A stretch of DNA of 26,874 nucleotides from Dehalococcoidia bacterium (GTDB taxonomy: Bacteria > Chloroflexota > Dehalococcoidia > Lucifugimonadales > JAGWBF01): NCBI GenBank assembly GCA_021296025.1, contig JAGWBF010000006.1, forward strand, positions 1 to 26,874, written 5' to 3'. A model generated the notes under the pieces. That model had not been told where the DNA came from and ran no database searches. It saw only the letters and a list, made by a program, of their open reading frames with translations. Shown piece by piece: positions 1-7,679 of this stretch. The stretch's first letter is position 1, and each line of letters opens with the position of its first letter. The position numbers and the translations under genes are program-made.

Positions 1-1016
1 CCATCCCCTACGACCGCTTCCCTGGCGCCAAGATCGGCCAGGAAGAGGTTGCAGCCAAGGCTGGCGGCAAGAGCAGCTTGGAAGGGCGCATCGGCAACCG
101 GCACCATGTCCAGCCATCGGACTCCGTGGAGGATGAAAACTCCGAGGGTCGGCTCAACGACATGAACACCGAGGGCCGGGACATCGACTACATCTTCCCC
201 GCTTCCTTCGCCAGGTCCATCGTCGCTCTCGACGACGTGACCATCGGCCGTGGCCTCTATAGGGCCTACCACAACTACATGCGGGAGTACTCGGCAGTCG
301 CCCCCGACCGCATCAAGAGCGGCATCCAGGTCAACGGCTCTGATGTGGAGTGGGCAGTTGATGAGCTGAAGCAGTTCGGGAATGATGAGTGGGTTGCTGC
401 CTGCTGGATCCATCTTCCCCACGGCTTGCCCATCGACGACCCCAGCTTGGAGCCCATCTGGTCCGCCATGAACGACCTTCACCTGCCCCTGACCCACCAC
501 ACCTTCCAGACCGACGTCCCCTACTTCCCCGGCTACCAGGGCGACGAAAACTGGGGCAACATCATCGCGGTTAGGACCTTCGCCCATCCGTGGGGCGCCC
601 AGCGCCTGATGGCCTACGTAATCCTGTCCGGCATCCTGGACCGGTATCCCAACACCGGCGTCTCCGTCTCCGAGGCAGGGTTCGGCTGGCTTCCCAACTT
701 CGTCCTGAACCTTGGCTTCAACCTGAACCACCTCAGGAGCGCAGCCCCCGACCTGAAGCACACTCCGCTGGAGTATGCTCAGATGGGCCGGGTACGCGCC
801 GCTGTGGACCAGCTGGAAGGCCCCGAGATGACCAAGGCTGCCATCGATGTGCTCGGTGAGGACTGCCTGATGTTCCAGTCCGACTACCCCCATCCCCAGG
901 CAGAGTACCCCAACACCTGCCAGCTGGTGATGGACTTCCCAATCTGGGACACCCTGGGCGAATCCGCCAAGCGCAAGCTGATGGCTGAGAACGCCGAGAA
1001 GTACCTCCGGGTATAG
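1..1016 (+). CDS. Amidohydrolase family protein (amidohydrolase-2 type), 5' end outside window
   Basis: This is the C-terminal part of a metal-dependent amidohydrolase with a TIM-barrel fold. The family (PF04909) includes hydrolases and decarboxylases of cyclic or aromatic acids, and the substrate here cannot be read. The frame is open to base 3, so the TTG at 78 is an internal codon and the true start lies upstream of the window. Visible family marks are a THHTFQ segment mid-protein and the SDYPHPQAEYPNT motif near the end, whose Asp is the usual metal or catalytic ligand. About 338 residues are visible. The gene ends with TAG and is followed closely by a strong hairpin terminator, so it is the last gene of its transcript. 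Family assignment is firm; the reaction is unknown. Confidence 0.85.
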   Translation, partial: IPYDRFPGAKIGQEEVAAKAGGKSSLEGRIGNRHHVQPSDSVEDENSEGRLNDMNTEGRDIDYIFPASFARSIVALDDVTIGRGLYRAYHNYMREYSAVAPDRIKSGIQVNGSDVEWAVDELKQFGNDEWVAACWIHLPHGLPIDDPSLEPIWSAMNDLHLPLTHHTFQTDVPYFPGYQGDENWGNIIAVRTFAHPWGAQRLMAYVILSGILDRYPNTGVSVSEAGFGWLPNFVLNLGFNLNHLRSAAPDLKHTPLEYAQMGRVRAAVDQLEGPEMTKAAIDVLGEDCLMFQSDYPHPQAEYPNTCQLVMDFPIWDTLGESAKRKLMAENAEKYLRV

Positions 1017-1051
1017 TCCCAACAGCCAACTCACTGAACGAGTGAATAAGA

Positions 1052-1087
1052 GAGAGGCCCCACTTTAAAGTGGGGCCTCTCCTTTTT
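1052..1087. terminator. Rho-independent terminator, probably bidirectional
   Basis: A perfect 30-base inverted repeat (1052-1081, two 15-base arms with GAGAGGCCCC at the base) is followed on the plus strand by a run of five T (1083-1087). It lies 35 bases after the amidohydrolase stop. Read on the minus strand, the same hairpin is followed by a T-rich stretch (CTTATT) and could also end the tRNA-Pro transcript. Confidence 0.9.
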
Positions 1088-1131
1088 GGCCTGCGATACG
1101 TCCCGGCAGGGGAGAGAATGAGTATCTGGGT

Positions 1132-1208
1132 TGGTCGGGGCGATTGGATTTGAACCAACGACCCCCTGCACCCCATGCAGGTGCGCTACCAGGCTGCGCC
1201 ACGCCCCG
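1132..1208 (-). tRNA. tRNA-Pro, anticodon GGG
   Basis: The minus strand folds into a full cloverleaf. The acceptor stem CGGGGCG pairs with CGCCCCG. The anticodon stem CCTGC pairs with GCAGG around the seven-base loop ATGGGGT, placing GGG at positions 34-36. A T arm with a TTCAAAT loop is present. The discriminator base is A and the 3' CCA is encoded (plus-strand TGG at 1132-1134). The gene reads Pro codons CCC and CCT. The CATGGGGTG loop can be mistaken for a CAT anticodon, but stem alignment gives GGG. Confidence 0.95.
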
Positions 1209-1218
1209 ACAGCCCAGA

Positions 1219-1247
1219 ACGATACCACAGGGCCATGCGGGGCACAA
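1219..1247 (-). promoter_or_regulatory. Possible sigma70-type promoter for tRNA-Pro
   Basis: On the minus strand, TTGTGC (1242-1247) is separated by 17 bases from TATCGT (1219-1224), which ends about 10 bases before the tRNA 5' end. Each box is a partial match to consensus. The same TTGTGC box with 17-base spacing occurs in the much better ilvD promoter at 11107-11135, which gives some support. Confidence 0.4.
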
Positions 1248-1272
1248 TGCCCCGGCCGGGTCGACAGGTACG

Positions 1273-1301
1273 TTGACGGCTTCTTACGGCATCTGTAGAA
1301 T
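1273..1301 (+). promoter_or_regulatory. Sigma70-type promoter of the nitrile hydratase genes
   Basis: TTGACG (1273-1278), 17 bases, then TAGAAT (1296-1301); each box matches the consensus at five of six bases. Transcription would start near 1308, giving a leader of roughly 87 bases before the ATG at 1395. The leader contains CCTCGTC (1345-1351), which can pair with GACGAGG (1374-1380) just before the ribosome binding site. Confidence 0.65.
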
Positions 1302-1394
1302 CGGCCCCAAACTTCCTCTTCCTTGAGGGGAGAATTTGAGACAACCTCGTCGTTCCCGTAAAAGCGCGAGGAGGACGAGGATAACGAGGCGTTA

Positions 1395-1871
1395 ATGGCC
1401 CCAAAGTACGAGATAGGGCAGCGAGTTAAGGTGCTCATGCAGGTCACCGGCGGGACCATCCGCACACCCTTTTTCGTGCGTGGAAAGAAGGGCGTGATCG
1501 TCGCCAGCCACGGTCCCGTGGGCAACCCCAGGGAGCTGGCCTACGGCAACCGCAATGCGCCAAGGGTGCCACTCTACGGTGTCTCCTTTCACATGGCCCA
1601 CCTGTACGACGAAGACCCGGATATCCTGACCGACCGAGTTGTCGTGGACATCTGGGAAGACTGGCTGGTCCCCAACATCCTGGAGCGGGCGGACACCAGG
1701 CCCATCGACAGGGAGGAGCACGGCCTCTCCTACTACGATAGACGGATTGCCGCCCTTGGCAACCTGCTGAACGCCAAAGGGTTCATGAACATCGATGAGT
1801 CCCGGCGCCTGGTAGCCGAGCTAGACTACGAGCGCAGGGGTACGGAACACCCGATGGTCAACCACGAGTAA
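1395..1871 (+). CDS. Short nitrile hydratase beta-like subunit (SH3-like domain only) with alpha-like tail
   Basis: The 158-residue protein matches the C-terminal, SH3-like half of nitrile hydratase beta subunits, or the equivalent separate subunit of thiocyanate hydrolase. Residues 5-35 hold the GxRVKV and RTPFFVRGKKGVI motifs, and residues 58-93 hold PLYGVSF and VVVDIWEDWLVP. The helical N-terminal half of a normal beta subunit (about 220 residues in all) is absent. Residues 113-131 instead carry YYDRRIAALGNLLNAKGFM, which closely resembles residues 21-39 of the alpha subunit encoded next. The start is the ATG preceded by ACGAGG (1384-1389). The gene lies 44 bases before the alpha gene and shares its promoter. 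It should help form the active site with the alpha subunit. Whether the substrate is a nitrile, thiocyanate or something else cannot be told. Confidence 0.8.
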   Translation: MAPKYEIGQRVKVLMQVTGGTIRTPFFVRGKKGVIVASHGPVGNPRELAYGNRNAPRVPLYGVSFHMAHLYDEDPDILTDRVVVDIWEDWLVPNILERADTRPIDREEHGLSYYDRRIAALGNLLNAKGFMNIDESRRLVAELDYERRGTEHPMVNHE

Positions 1872-1915
1872 CGCAAGACCGGGGGCGCGGGAATCTAGGA
1901 CAGGGCAGGTAAATA

Positions 1916-2557
1916 ATGGTAAGCGACGAACACGATCTCCTTCACCCACATCTGGATGACGACCACGAGGAGACCTACTACGAGAAGCGAATAATCGCCT
2001 TGTGCAACCTGCTGATGGACAAGGGTGTCATTACCTCAGGTGAGCTGCTTGAGGTGCTGCAGGAAAACCAGGCCTTGAACCCCTCCATCGGGGCCAAGGT
2101 TGTCGCCAGGGCCTGGAACGACCCGGATTTCAAACAGCGCCTTCTGAACGACGGCAAGGGTGCCCTAGCCGAGATGGGCATCACCCTGAAGCGCCTCGAC
2201 GACATAGTCACCCTGGAGAACACCCCATCGGTGCATCATGTGGTGGTGTGCACCCTTTGCTCTTGCTACCCGATTCCCCTCCTGGGCCCTCCTCCCGAAT
2301 GGTACAAGAGCGAGGTGTATCGAAGCCGCGTCGTCAAGGAACCCCGGCAGGTGCTCGAAGAGTTCGGCGTGGAAGTCCCGGCGGAGGTCGAGGTACGGGT
2401 GGTGGACTCCACCGCCGAGATCAGATATCTCGTCCTGCCCGTGCGTCCCAAGGGCACTGAAGGGATGAGCGAAGAAGAGCTCACCGAGTTGGTGACCCGG
2501 GACAGCATGATAGGGACGGGCCTGATCTCCGTTCCCAGCGCAGCCACCGCAGTCTAG
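1916..2557 (+). CDS. Nitrile hydratase alpha subunit, cobalt-type metal site
   Basis: This 213-residue protein is a nitrile hydratase alpha subunit (or thiocyanate hydrolase gamma subunit), the chain that binds the catalytic metal. The claw motif V-C112-T-L-C115-S-C117 is intact. Thr at the second position is typical of cobalt enzymes, where iron enzymes have Ser. In the family two of these cysteines are oxidised to sulfinic and sulfenic acid. Downstream YPIPLLGPPPEWYK, YRSRVVKEPR and the terminal LVTRDSMIGT are characteristic. The N-terminal helix (residues 21-39) is shared with the short beta-like protein just upstream. The start ATG follows a weak GGCAGG site. No P47K-type metallochaperone and no separate beta N-terminal subunit gene lies in the window. 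Confidence 0.9.
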   Translation: MVSDEHDLLHPHLDDDHEETYYEKRIIALCNLLMDKGVITSGELLEVLQENQALNPSIGAKVVARAWNDPDFKQRLLNDGKGALAEMGITLKRLDDIVTLENTPSVHHVVVCTLCSCYPIPLLGPPPEWYKSEVYRSRVVKEPRQVLEEFGVEVPAEVEVRVVDSTAEIRYLVLPVRPKGTEGMSEEELTELVTRDSMIGTGLISVPSAATAV

Positions 2558-2736
2558 GGCCCATTCAGGGCAGACATCGCACTTCACCGGAGTTGGCTGC
2601 CGGTGCCTCCACCCTGCTTGTCCTCTACACGGGTATTTGCCCCTTTGCCACGCTATGCCTCTGACCCGAGTCCGGGGTATCGTGAGGGTTGTGGTAACAT
2701 ATGTCCGCCTACCCACGTGTATCTGCTGGAGGTGCG
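2558..2736. other. Non-coding spacer between nitrile hydratase and CoA-transferase genes
   Basis: About 180 bases with no convincing gene. A CACCGG/CCGGTG hairpin with a nine-base loop (2585-2605) is present but has no following T run, so it is not a standard terminator. No clear promoter was found for the next gene. Confidence 0.5.
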
Positions 2737-3930
2737 ATGAGAGCCTTGGACGGTGTGCGGGTGCTGGACCTTACCCGGGCCTTGGCGGGGCCCTACTGCT
2801 CCATGATGCTTGGGGACTACGGCGCCGATGTCGTAAAGATAGAGATACCCGGCACAGGAGACGACACCCGTGGTTGGGGTCCTCCCTACATCGGCGACCA
2901 GAGCGCCTACTTCCTCAGCATCAACCGCAACAAGCGCAGCATCACCCTGAACCTGCGGAACCCCAAGGGCAGGGATGTCTTCATGGAGATGGCAAGGACA
3001 GCCGACGTGATCGTGGAGAACTACACGCCCGGCGTGACAGCCCGGCTGGGAATAGACTACGACTCCGTGAAGGCCATCAAGCCAGGAATAATCTACTGCT
3101 CCATCTCCGGCTTCGGCCAGACGGGACCTTACAGGGAAAAGCCGGCCTACGACCAGGTGATGCAGGGGCTGGGGGGGATCATGAGCCTGACGGGAGAGCC
3201 CGACGGCTCGCCAGTTAAGATGGGTATAGCCCTGACGGACATTGGCGCCGGCATGATGGGGGCCTACGGCATCTTGGCCGCCCTTTACCACCGGGAGTCC
3301 AGCCAAGGGGGAGAAGGGCAACACATCGATGTGTCCATGCTGGACCTACAGGTGGCTTGGCTCACCTACATGGGAGGGTACTTCTTCGCCACGGGCAACA
3401 ACCCCCAGAAGGTAGGGGCTGCTCACCCGACTCTGGTGCCCTACCAGGCCTTCATGTGCCAGGACAGCAAGTACATAAACATCGCAGTGGGGTCGGAGCG
3501 CCTGTGGCAGCGTTTCTGCGCAGCCATGGGCCGTAAAGACCTGCAGGATGACCCCAACTATGCGGAGAACGGAGACCGGGTAAGGAACCGCTCCAAGCTG
3601 GTGCCCCTGCTCCAAGAAGAGTTCCTGAAGAAGCCCACGGCCGAGTGGGTGACCCAGCTGGAGGCCGGTGGGGTCCCATGCGGGCCCATCAACGAGCTAA
3701 GCGATGTGTTCACCGACCCTCAGGTGCTCGAGCGCAACATGCTGCTGGAGGTAGCCCACCCGACCTTGGGGACAATCAAGCAAGCAGGGATACCCATTAA
3801 GTACTCAAGGACCGAAGGAGAGATCAGGCTGCCTCCGCCGCTGCTGGGGGAGCACACCAGGGAGCTGTTAACCGAGATGGGCTACACCGAGGCGCAGCTA
3901 AAGGACTTAGCAGATTCGGAAGCAATCTGA
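2737..3930 (+). CDS. CaiB/BaiF family (type III) CoA-transferase
   Basis: This enzyme family moves coenzyme A between carboxylic acids. The 397-residue product starts with the family pattern MRALDGVRVLDLTRALAGPY. The start is set at the ATG at 2737, preceded by GGAGG (2729-2733), rather than the in-frame ATG 12 codons upstream, because homologues begin here. ADVVKIE, NRNKRSITLNL and the catalytic Asp168 in LTDIGAGMMGAYG are visible; the position matches Asp169 of formyl-CoA transferase. The C-terminal half has the usual GGVPCGPIN segment. Length is normal for the family. The acid substrate is not predictable from sequence. Unlike most neighbours it ends in TGA, which shows UGA normally acts as a stop in this genome. 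Confidence 0.9.
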   Translation: MRALDGVRVLDLTRALAGPYCSMMLGDYGADVVKIEIPGTGDDTRGWGPPYIGDQSAYFLSINRNKRSITLNLRNPKGRDVFMEMARTADVIVENYTPGVTARLGIDYDSVKAIKPGIIYCSISGFGQTGPYREKPAYDQVMQGLGGIMSLTGEPDGSPVKMGIALTDIGAGMMGAYGILAALYHRESSQGGEGQHIDVSMLDLQVAWLTYMGGYFFATGNNPQKVGAAHPTLVPYQAFMCQDSKYINIAVGSERLWQRFCAAMGRKDLQDDPNYAENGDRVRNRSKLVPLLQEEFLKKPTAEWVTQLEAGGVPCGPINELSDVFTDPQVLERNMLLEVAHPTLGTIKQAGIPIKYSRTEGEIRLPPPLLGEHTRELLTEMGYTEAQLKDLADSEAI

Positions 3931-3947
3931 TTCATGCCGGTATCCCC

Positions 3948-3975
3948 TTGCTATTCGGTTCAATAATGCTATCAT
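3948..3975 (+). promoter_or_regulatory. Candidate promoter for the SDR gene
   Basis: TTGCTA (3948-3953), a 16-base spacer, then TATCAT (3970-3975). The -10 box matches five of six bases and the -35 box four of six. It lies 37 bases before the SDR start codon and after the CoA-transferase stop, so the SDR and M24 genes may be transcribed separately from the CoA-transferase. Confidence 0.5.
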
Positions 3976-4012
3976 TTCTCTGATCTAAGGGGTGCCGGGA
4001 GGACAAAGGGCC

Positions 4013-4810
4013 ATGGAGTTGGGTCTCAGGGATCGGGTTGCGTGTGTCGGAGGGTCCAGCAAAGGCATGAGTCATGCTGTGGCCCTTGCTCTCGCCAGGG
4101 AAGGCGCCAGCGTCACCATCTGCGCCGGCGACGAAGCCCTTCTTCGCAAGTCCGAGTTGGAGATTGCACGGACCAGCTCCCAGCACCATGTACTGGCTAT
4201 ACCAGCGGACCTCTCCCGCCCCGACGACATCAGGCGGGCTGTTCGTGGCACATTCAACCGGTTTGGCAGGCTGGACATAGTCGTATGCAACATCGCCGGC
4301 CCTCGCTCCGACGATGGCCTCCTGGACGTTAATGACGAGGAGTGGGAAGAGGATGTGCAGCAGCATTTCCTCAACGTGGTCCGGCTTAGCCGCGAGGTAG
4401 TGCCCTACATGAAACAGCAGCGTTGGGGCCGCATCGTAATTCGCTTGCCTTCTCTCTCCCCCCATCCTATTCGTGGCTCCCAGGCTTTCGAGTCCACACG
4501 CATGGCAGTTTATGGATACGCTAAGCAGCTGTCCGAAGACCTGGCTCCGTTCAATATCACCGTGAACAGCGTACTGCCGGGAGCCATCATGACTGACCGA
4601 TTGGCGTCGGAGTATGAGGCCAGGGCAGTGGAGAAAAACCAGATTCCCGAGGAGGTCGCCTCCCACAACGCCAAGGCCGTTCCCATGGGAAGACTGGGGG
4701 CTGCTGAAGAGGTGGGAGACCTGGTCGCCTTCCTGGCATCGGAGAGGGCCAGCTTCATCACGGGGGCCAGCATTCCCCTGGATGGCGGCTTGGTGAACGC
4801 CCACTCTTAA
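4013..4810 (+). CDS. Short-chain dehydrogenase/reductase family protein with altered catalytic residues
   Basis: The 265-residue product has the SDR Rossmann fold: an N-terminal glycine motif GGSSKGMS, the D-I-V-V-C-N-I-A-G strand (NNAG equivalent), and APFNITVNSVLPG followed by a C-terminal FITGASIPLDGG cofactor-loop region. The ATG at 4013 is preferred over the GTG at 3992 because GGGAGG lies nine bases upstream and homologues begin there. The classical active site YxxxK is replaced by F159-E-S-T-R163; a Ser remains at 147. The protein may therefore bind NAD(P) without ordinary SDR chemistry, or use other residues. The M24 peptidase gene follows after 48 bases and is probably co-transcribed. 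Confidence 0.85.
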   Translation: MELGLRDRVACVGGSSKGMSHAVALALAREGASVTICAGDEALLRKSELEIARTSSQHHVLAIPADLSRPDDIRRAVRGTFNRFGRLDIVVCNIAGPRSDDGLLDVNDEEWEEDVQQHFLNVVRLSREVVPYMKQQRWGRIVIRLPSLSPHPIRGSQAFESTRMAVYGYAKQLSEDLAPFNITVNSVLPGAIMTDRLASEYEARAVEKNQIPEEVASHNAKAVPMGRLGAAEEVGDLVAFLASERASFITGASIPLDGGLVNAHS

Positions 4811-4858
4811 CCCCGGTCCCATCCCGCCAACCTACCACAACAGCTACAGGAATGTTCC

Positions 4859-6046
4859 ATGTCTGTTCACAGCCTCTTGTCAGTCGTCCAAGACTACCTT
4901 CGAGATACAGTCGACCCGAAGATCGATGCTTGGCTGGTGCACGACTACCACGATTCCAACCCTGCCTTCCGGAAGGTCCTTGGCCAGGAAATCGGCATGA
5001 TCACCCGCCCCGCCTACCTCTACATGCCCTCCGCTGGCGAGCCCGTCCTGGTCTGCCACCATGTCGATGCCGGCAAGTTCGATGGCTTGGACATCCCCCT
5101 GGCGATATATCGCAGCCGTCGATCAATGGTCGAGGAGCTGGGCAAGCTCCTTCCATCCGGGGCAGTTGTGGCCATGGAGTACTCGCCCTTGGGCACCCTT
5201 CCCAGGGCTTCAAAGGTGGATGCGGGAACCGTGGAACTGGTGCGCAGCCTGGGGGCCGAGGTGGAGTCTTCCGCCGACCTGGTGCAGCATGCGACGCAGA
5301 GGTGGACGGAGCTCCATCTGGCGTCCCATAAGAGAGCGTCAGCCAAGCTCCATGCCATAGTCACCGAAGCTTTCCGGTATATCGGCCAGAACCTTTCCGA
5401 CGGGCCCACCGAGTTCCAGGTGGCCGAGTTCATTCGCCGCAGGTTTGCAGAGGAGGGCCTTGTCACCGCCGACGGCCCCATAGTCGCCACCAACGAACAT
5501 GCCAGCGACCCCCACTACGAGCCTTTGGAACATCGGAGCAGGCCAATCGTCAGTGGCGACTGGGTACTAATCGACCTGTGGGCCAAGGAGGATGCCGAGG
5601 ACAGCACATATGGAGACATCACCTGGGTGGCTTACGTCGGTGATATCGTCGGTGAAGAGCACCAGAGAGTTTTCGATGTGGTGACGGGCGCCAGGGATGA
5701 GGCCCTCAGCTATCTTGCCTCGGAGGTAAAGGCTGGGAGGTTTCCCCAGGGTTTCCAGGCTGACGAAGCGGCTCGTCGGTACATCGCCGACAGGGGCTAT
5801 GGAGAATACTTCACCCACCGTTTGGGCCACAGCATCAGCCATGAGGTACATGGGGATGCAGTGAACCTGGACAGCTTCGAGACCGAGGACACCCGGCGGA
5901 TTGTCCCCGGTATCTGTTTCAGCGTAGAGCCTGGGATCTACCTGCCCGAGTTCGGCGTTCGGTCGGAGATCGATGTGTACATGTCCGAAGAGGGACCCCA
6001 GCCAACTACCGAAATCCAAAGGGATGTGGTGCTGATCAAGCCCTAG
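4859..6046 (+). CDS. M24 family metallopeptidase (Xaa-Pro peptidase-like)
   Basis: This 395-residue protein has a creatinase-like N-terminal domain (about residues 1-150) and a pita-bread catalytic domain. The five expected metal ligands are all visible: D239 in VLIDLW, D253 in TYGDITW, H324 in HRLGHSIS, E357 in SVEPGIY and E370 in VRSEIDV. It should therefore be an active two-metal enzyme, either an aminopeptidase or dipeptidase acting next to proline or a creatinase-type hydrolase. The substrate is open. The ATG at 4859 follows AGGA. It probably forms an operon with the SDR gene. Its stop codon shares the CTAG tetranucleotide with the stop of the convergent tldE gene. Confidence 0.9.
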   Translation: MSVHSLLSVVQDYLRDTVDPKIDAWLVHDYHDSNPAFRKVLGQEIGMITRPAYLYMPSAGEPVLVCHHVDAGKFDGLDIPLAIYRSRRSMVEELGKLLPSGAVVAMEYSPLGTLPRASKVDAGTVELVRSLGAEVESSADLVQHATQRWTELHLASHKRASAKLHAIVTEAFRYIGQNLSDGPTEFQVAEFIRRRFAEEGLVTADGPIVATNEHASDPHYEPLEHRSRPIVSGDWVLIDLWAKEDAEDSTYGDITWVAYVGDIVGEEHQRVFDVVTGARDEALSYLASEVKAGRFPQGFQADEAARRYIADRGYGEYFTHRLGHSISHEVHGDAVNLDSFETEDTRRIVPGICFSVEPGIYLPEFGVRSEIDVYMSEEGPQPTTEIQRDVVLIKP

Positions 6047-7608
6047 TACACATCCTCCATGTACCCTGCGATCTCGTCGAGGTGGAAGTCATCAACTGCC
6101 ACCTCGGGCGCCCAGGTAACCTGGTCCGACGACCACCGCACCGTCCGCGTACGCTCCGACCCGACAGCCAGTATGTTGTTCAAGACGTTATGGATGTTCT
6201 CGTTCATCCGCAGGGTGTTGGGCTTGATTGGCGCCGCTATCCTGCCGTCCTTGATGAAATAGGAGTCCCCGACAATGGTGCCGCTGAAGTCGCCGGCCGC
6301 GATCCCGTTGACCGGGTAGGTGTACCAGATGCGCCCGATGTATATCCCGTCGCCGACCTGGCGCAGTACATCATCGGGTGTCCGGGGGGTCTTGCCTTCG
6401 ATCACAAGGTTGGTCGGGGTTATCGACGGCATTGCATCGAAGTTCCTGCCCCCTCCCCTGCCGGTGCGGAACCCGTTGCGCCCAGCAATGGCATCGGCAA
6501 TGCTCGCCGGGTCCACCCCCAGCTTTTCGCCACCCTTGGGGTCGCGGAGCATCCTCTGCTGCTCGTAGTAGTTGGACAGGAACCCTACCAGCACACCATC
6601 CCTGATCAGGTCGGTCCTGCCAGTGGGCACACCCTCGTCGGTAATGGCCCTGCTGGCCGCCAGCCCCGGCATCGAGCCGTCGTCGTACAGATACAACTCT
6701 TCCGACGCCACCCTCTGGCCCACCTTCCCCATGAAGGTGGATGCGCCGGCATAGACAACATCCAGCTGTAGGCTGGGCATCAGGACCCATTCCAGTATCT
6801 CTGTAAAGGCTTGGGGGCCCAGCACCACCCGGTATGCACCGCTTCCTGCTCTCTGGCCACCCATGGTTGCGATGGCTGAACGGGCGGCATCCCGCCCGGG
6901 CTGGCCAGAGTAGTCGGCGAGGTAGCTGCTGACGTGCCACCCGGTGCCCTTTGCATGTTCATCCTCCAGCATGCCGGTAACAAAGGCCATCAGCATGGTG
7001 GACTCATCGGTCTGCACCTTGGGCATATGGGTGGAGGCGATGGCGATGCGCTCCTGCAGCATCACAACATCTCCGCCGAGGATGAGGCCGATGTCCTTGA
7101 CCCCCTGGGGCGAAGATGCTGCATTCAGCAGCTCTTCGGAGCTGGTGAAGACCTCCAGGGCTTTCTCAACGGTCTCCCAGCCCACCTCCAGCATCTTGCC
7201 GTTGCTGATGCGCATGATGGCCGGATCATGATAGCGTCGAAGTGTCGGCTTGCGTCCCGTGGGATGAGGCAAGGACACATAGTCCGGGTCCAAGACAGCC
7301 CCCATTCGGGCTTTGTCCAGCGCCCTGCGCACCCCCTCCAGGTTCAGGTCGGTGGGTTCGCTCCCGAAGCCGGTCTTCACACCTTCGGGGGAGTTGAATG
7401 CTACCCGCAAGCCCAGCCCGTAGGACTCCACCGACTTCGGCTCCTCAACGCCGTTGCTGGGGATGCGGGAGGTGTAATTGAGCCTGAGGGTCAGGTTGGT
7501 GTTTGCGGAAACAAACACCTCGGCCTCGGAGATATCCGGCTGAGTGCCAAGGTAGGCCAAAGCATCCTGGGCCAACGCCTTAAGCCGGCTAAGAGGCAGG
7601 ATGGACAT
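6043..7608 (-). CDS. tldE: TldE/PmbA family protein, partner of TldD
   Basis: The 521-residue protein belongs to the TldD/PmbA family and lacks an HExxxH motif, as expected of TldE, the non-metal subunit of the TldD-TldE heterodimeric peptidase. The family PmbA-type C-terminal region is visible in LAASRAITDEGVPTGRTDLI, the DGVLVGFLSNYYEQQR segment and PVNGIAAGDFSG. In well-studied bacteria the complex trims unfolded peptides and matures some ribosomal peptides such as microcin B17. The length is above the roughly 450 residues typical of E. coli PmbA. The ATG at 7608 has AGGAG nine bases upstream. It lies 71 bases after tldD on the same strand, the normal gene pair order. Confidence 0.9.
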   Translation of the reverse strand: MSILPLSRLKALAQDALAYLGTQPDISEAEVFVSANTNLTLRLNYTSRIPSNGVEEPKSVESYGLGLRVAFNSPEGVKTGFGSEPTDLNLEGVRRALDKARMGAVLDPDYVSLPHPTGRKPTLRRYHDPAIMRISNGKMLEVGWETVEKALEVFTSSEELLNAASSPQGVKDIGLILGGDVVMLQERIAIASTHMPKVQTDESTMLMAFVTGMLEDEHAKGTGWHVSSYLADYSGQPGRDAARSAIATMGGQRAGSGAYRVVLGPQAFTEILEWVLMPSLQLDVVYAGASTFMGKVGQRVASEELYLYDDGSMPGLAASRAITDEGVPTGRTDLIRDGVLVGFLSNYYEQQRMLRDPKGGEKLGVDPASIADAIAGRNGFRTGRGGGRNFDAMPSITPTNLVIEGKTPRTPDDVLRQVGDGIYIGRIWYTYPVNGIAAGDFSGTIVGDSYFIKDGRIAAPIKPNTLRMNENIHNVLNNILAVGSERTRTVRWSSDQVTWAPEVAVDDFHLDEIAGYMEDVY

Positions 7609-7679
7609 CGCCCAGTCTCCTGTCGATAGGTTCCACGAATAGGTGAGCCTGGCCTGAGCAGGTCATTGCAGATCCCTGG

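Noticed and set aside
1132..1208. Reading the tRNA as tRNA-Met because of CAT in the anticodon arm
   Set aside because: The stem pairing CCTGC/GCAGG fixes the loop as ATGGGGT, so the anticodon is GGG, and the acceptor stem is typical of tRNA-Pro.
2585..2605. Hairpin after the nitrile hydratase alpha gene
   Set aside because: Only six base pairs with a nine-base loop and no T run, so not supported as a terminator.
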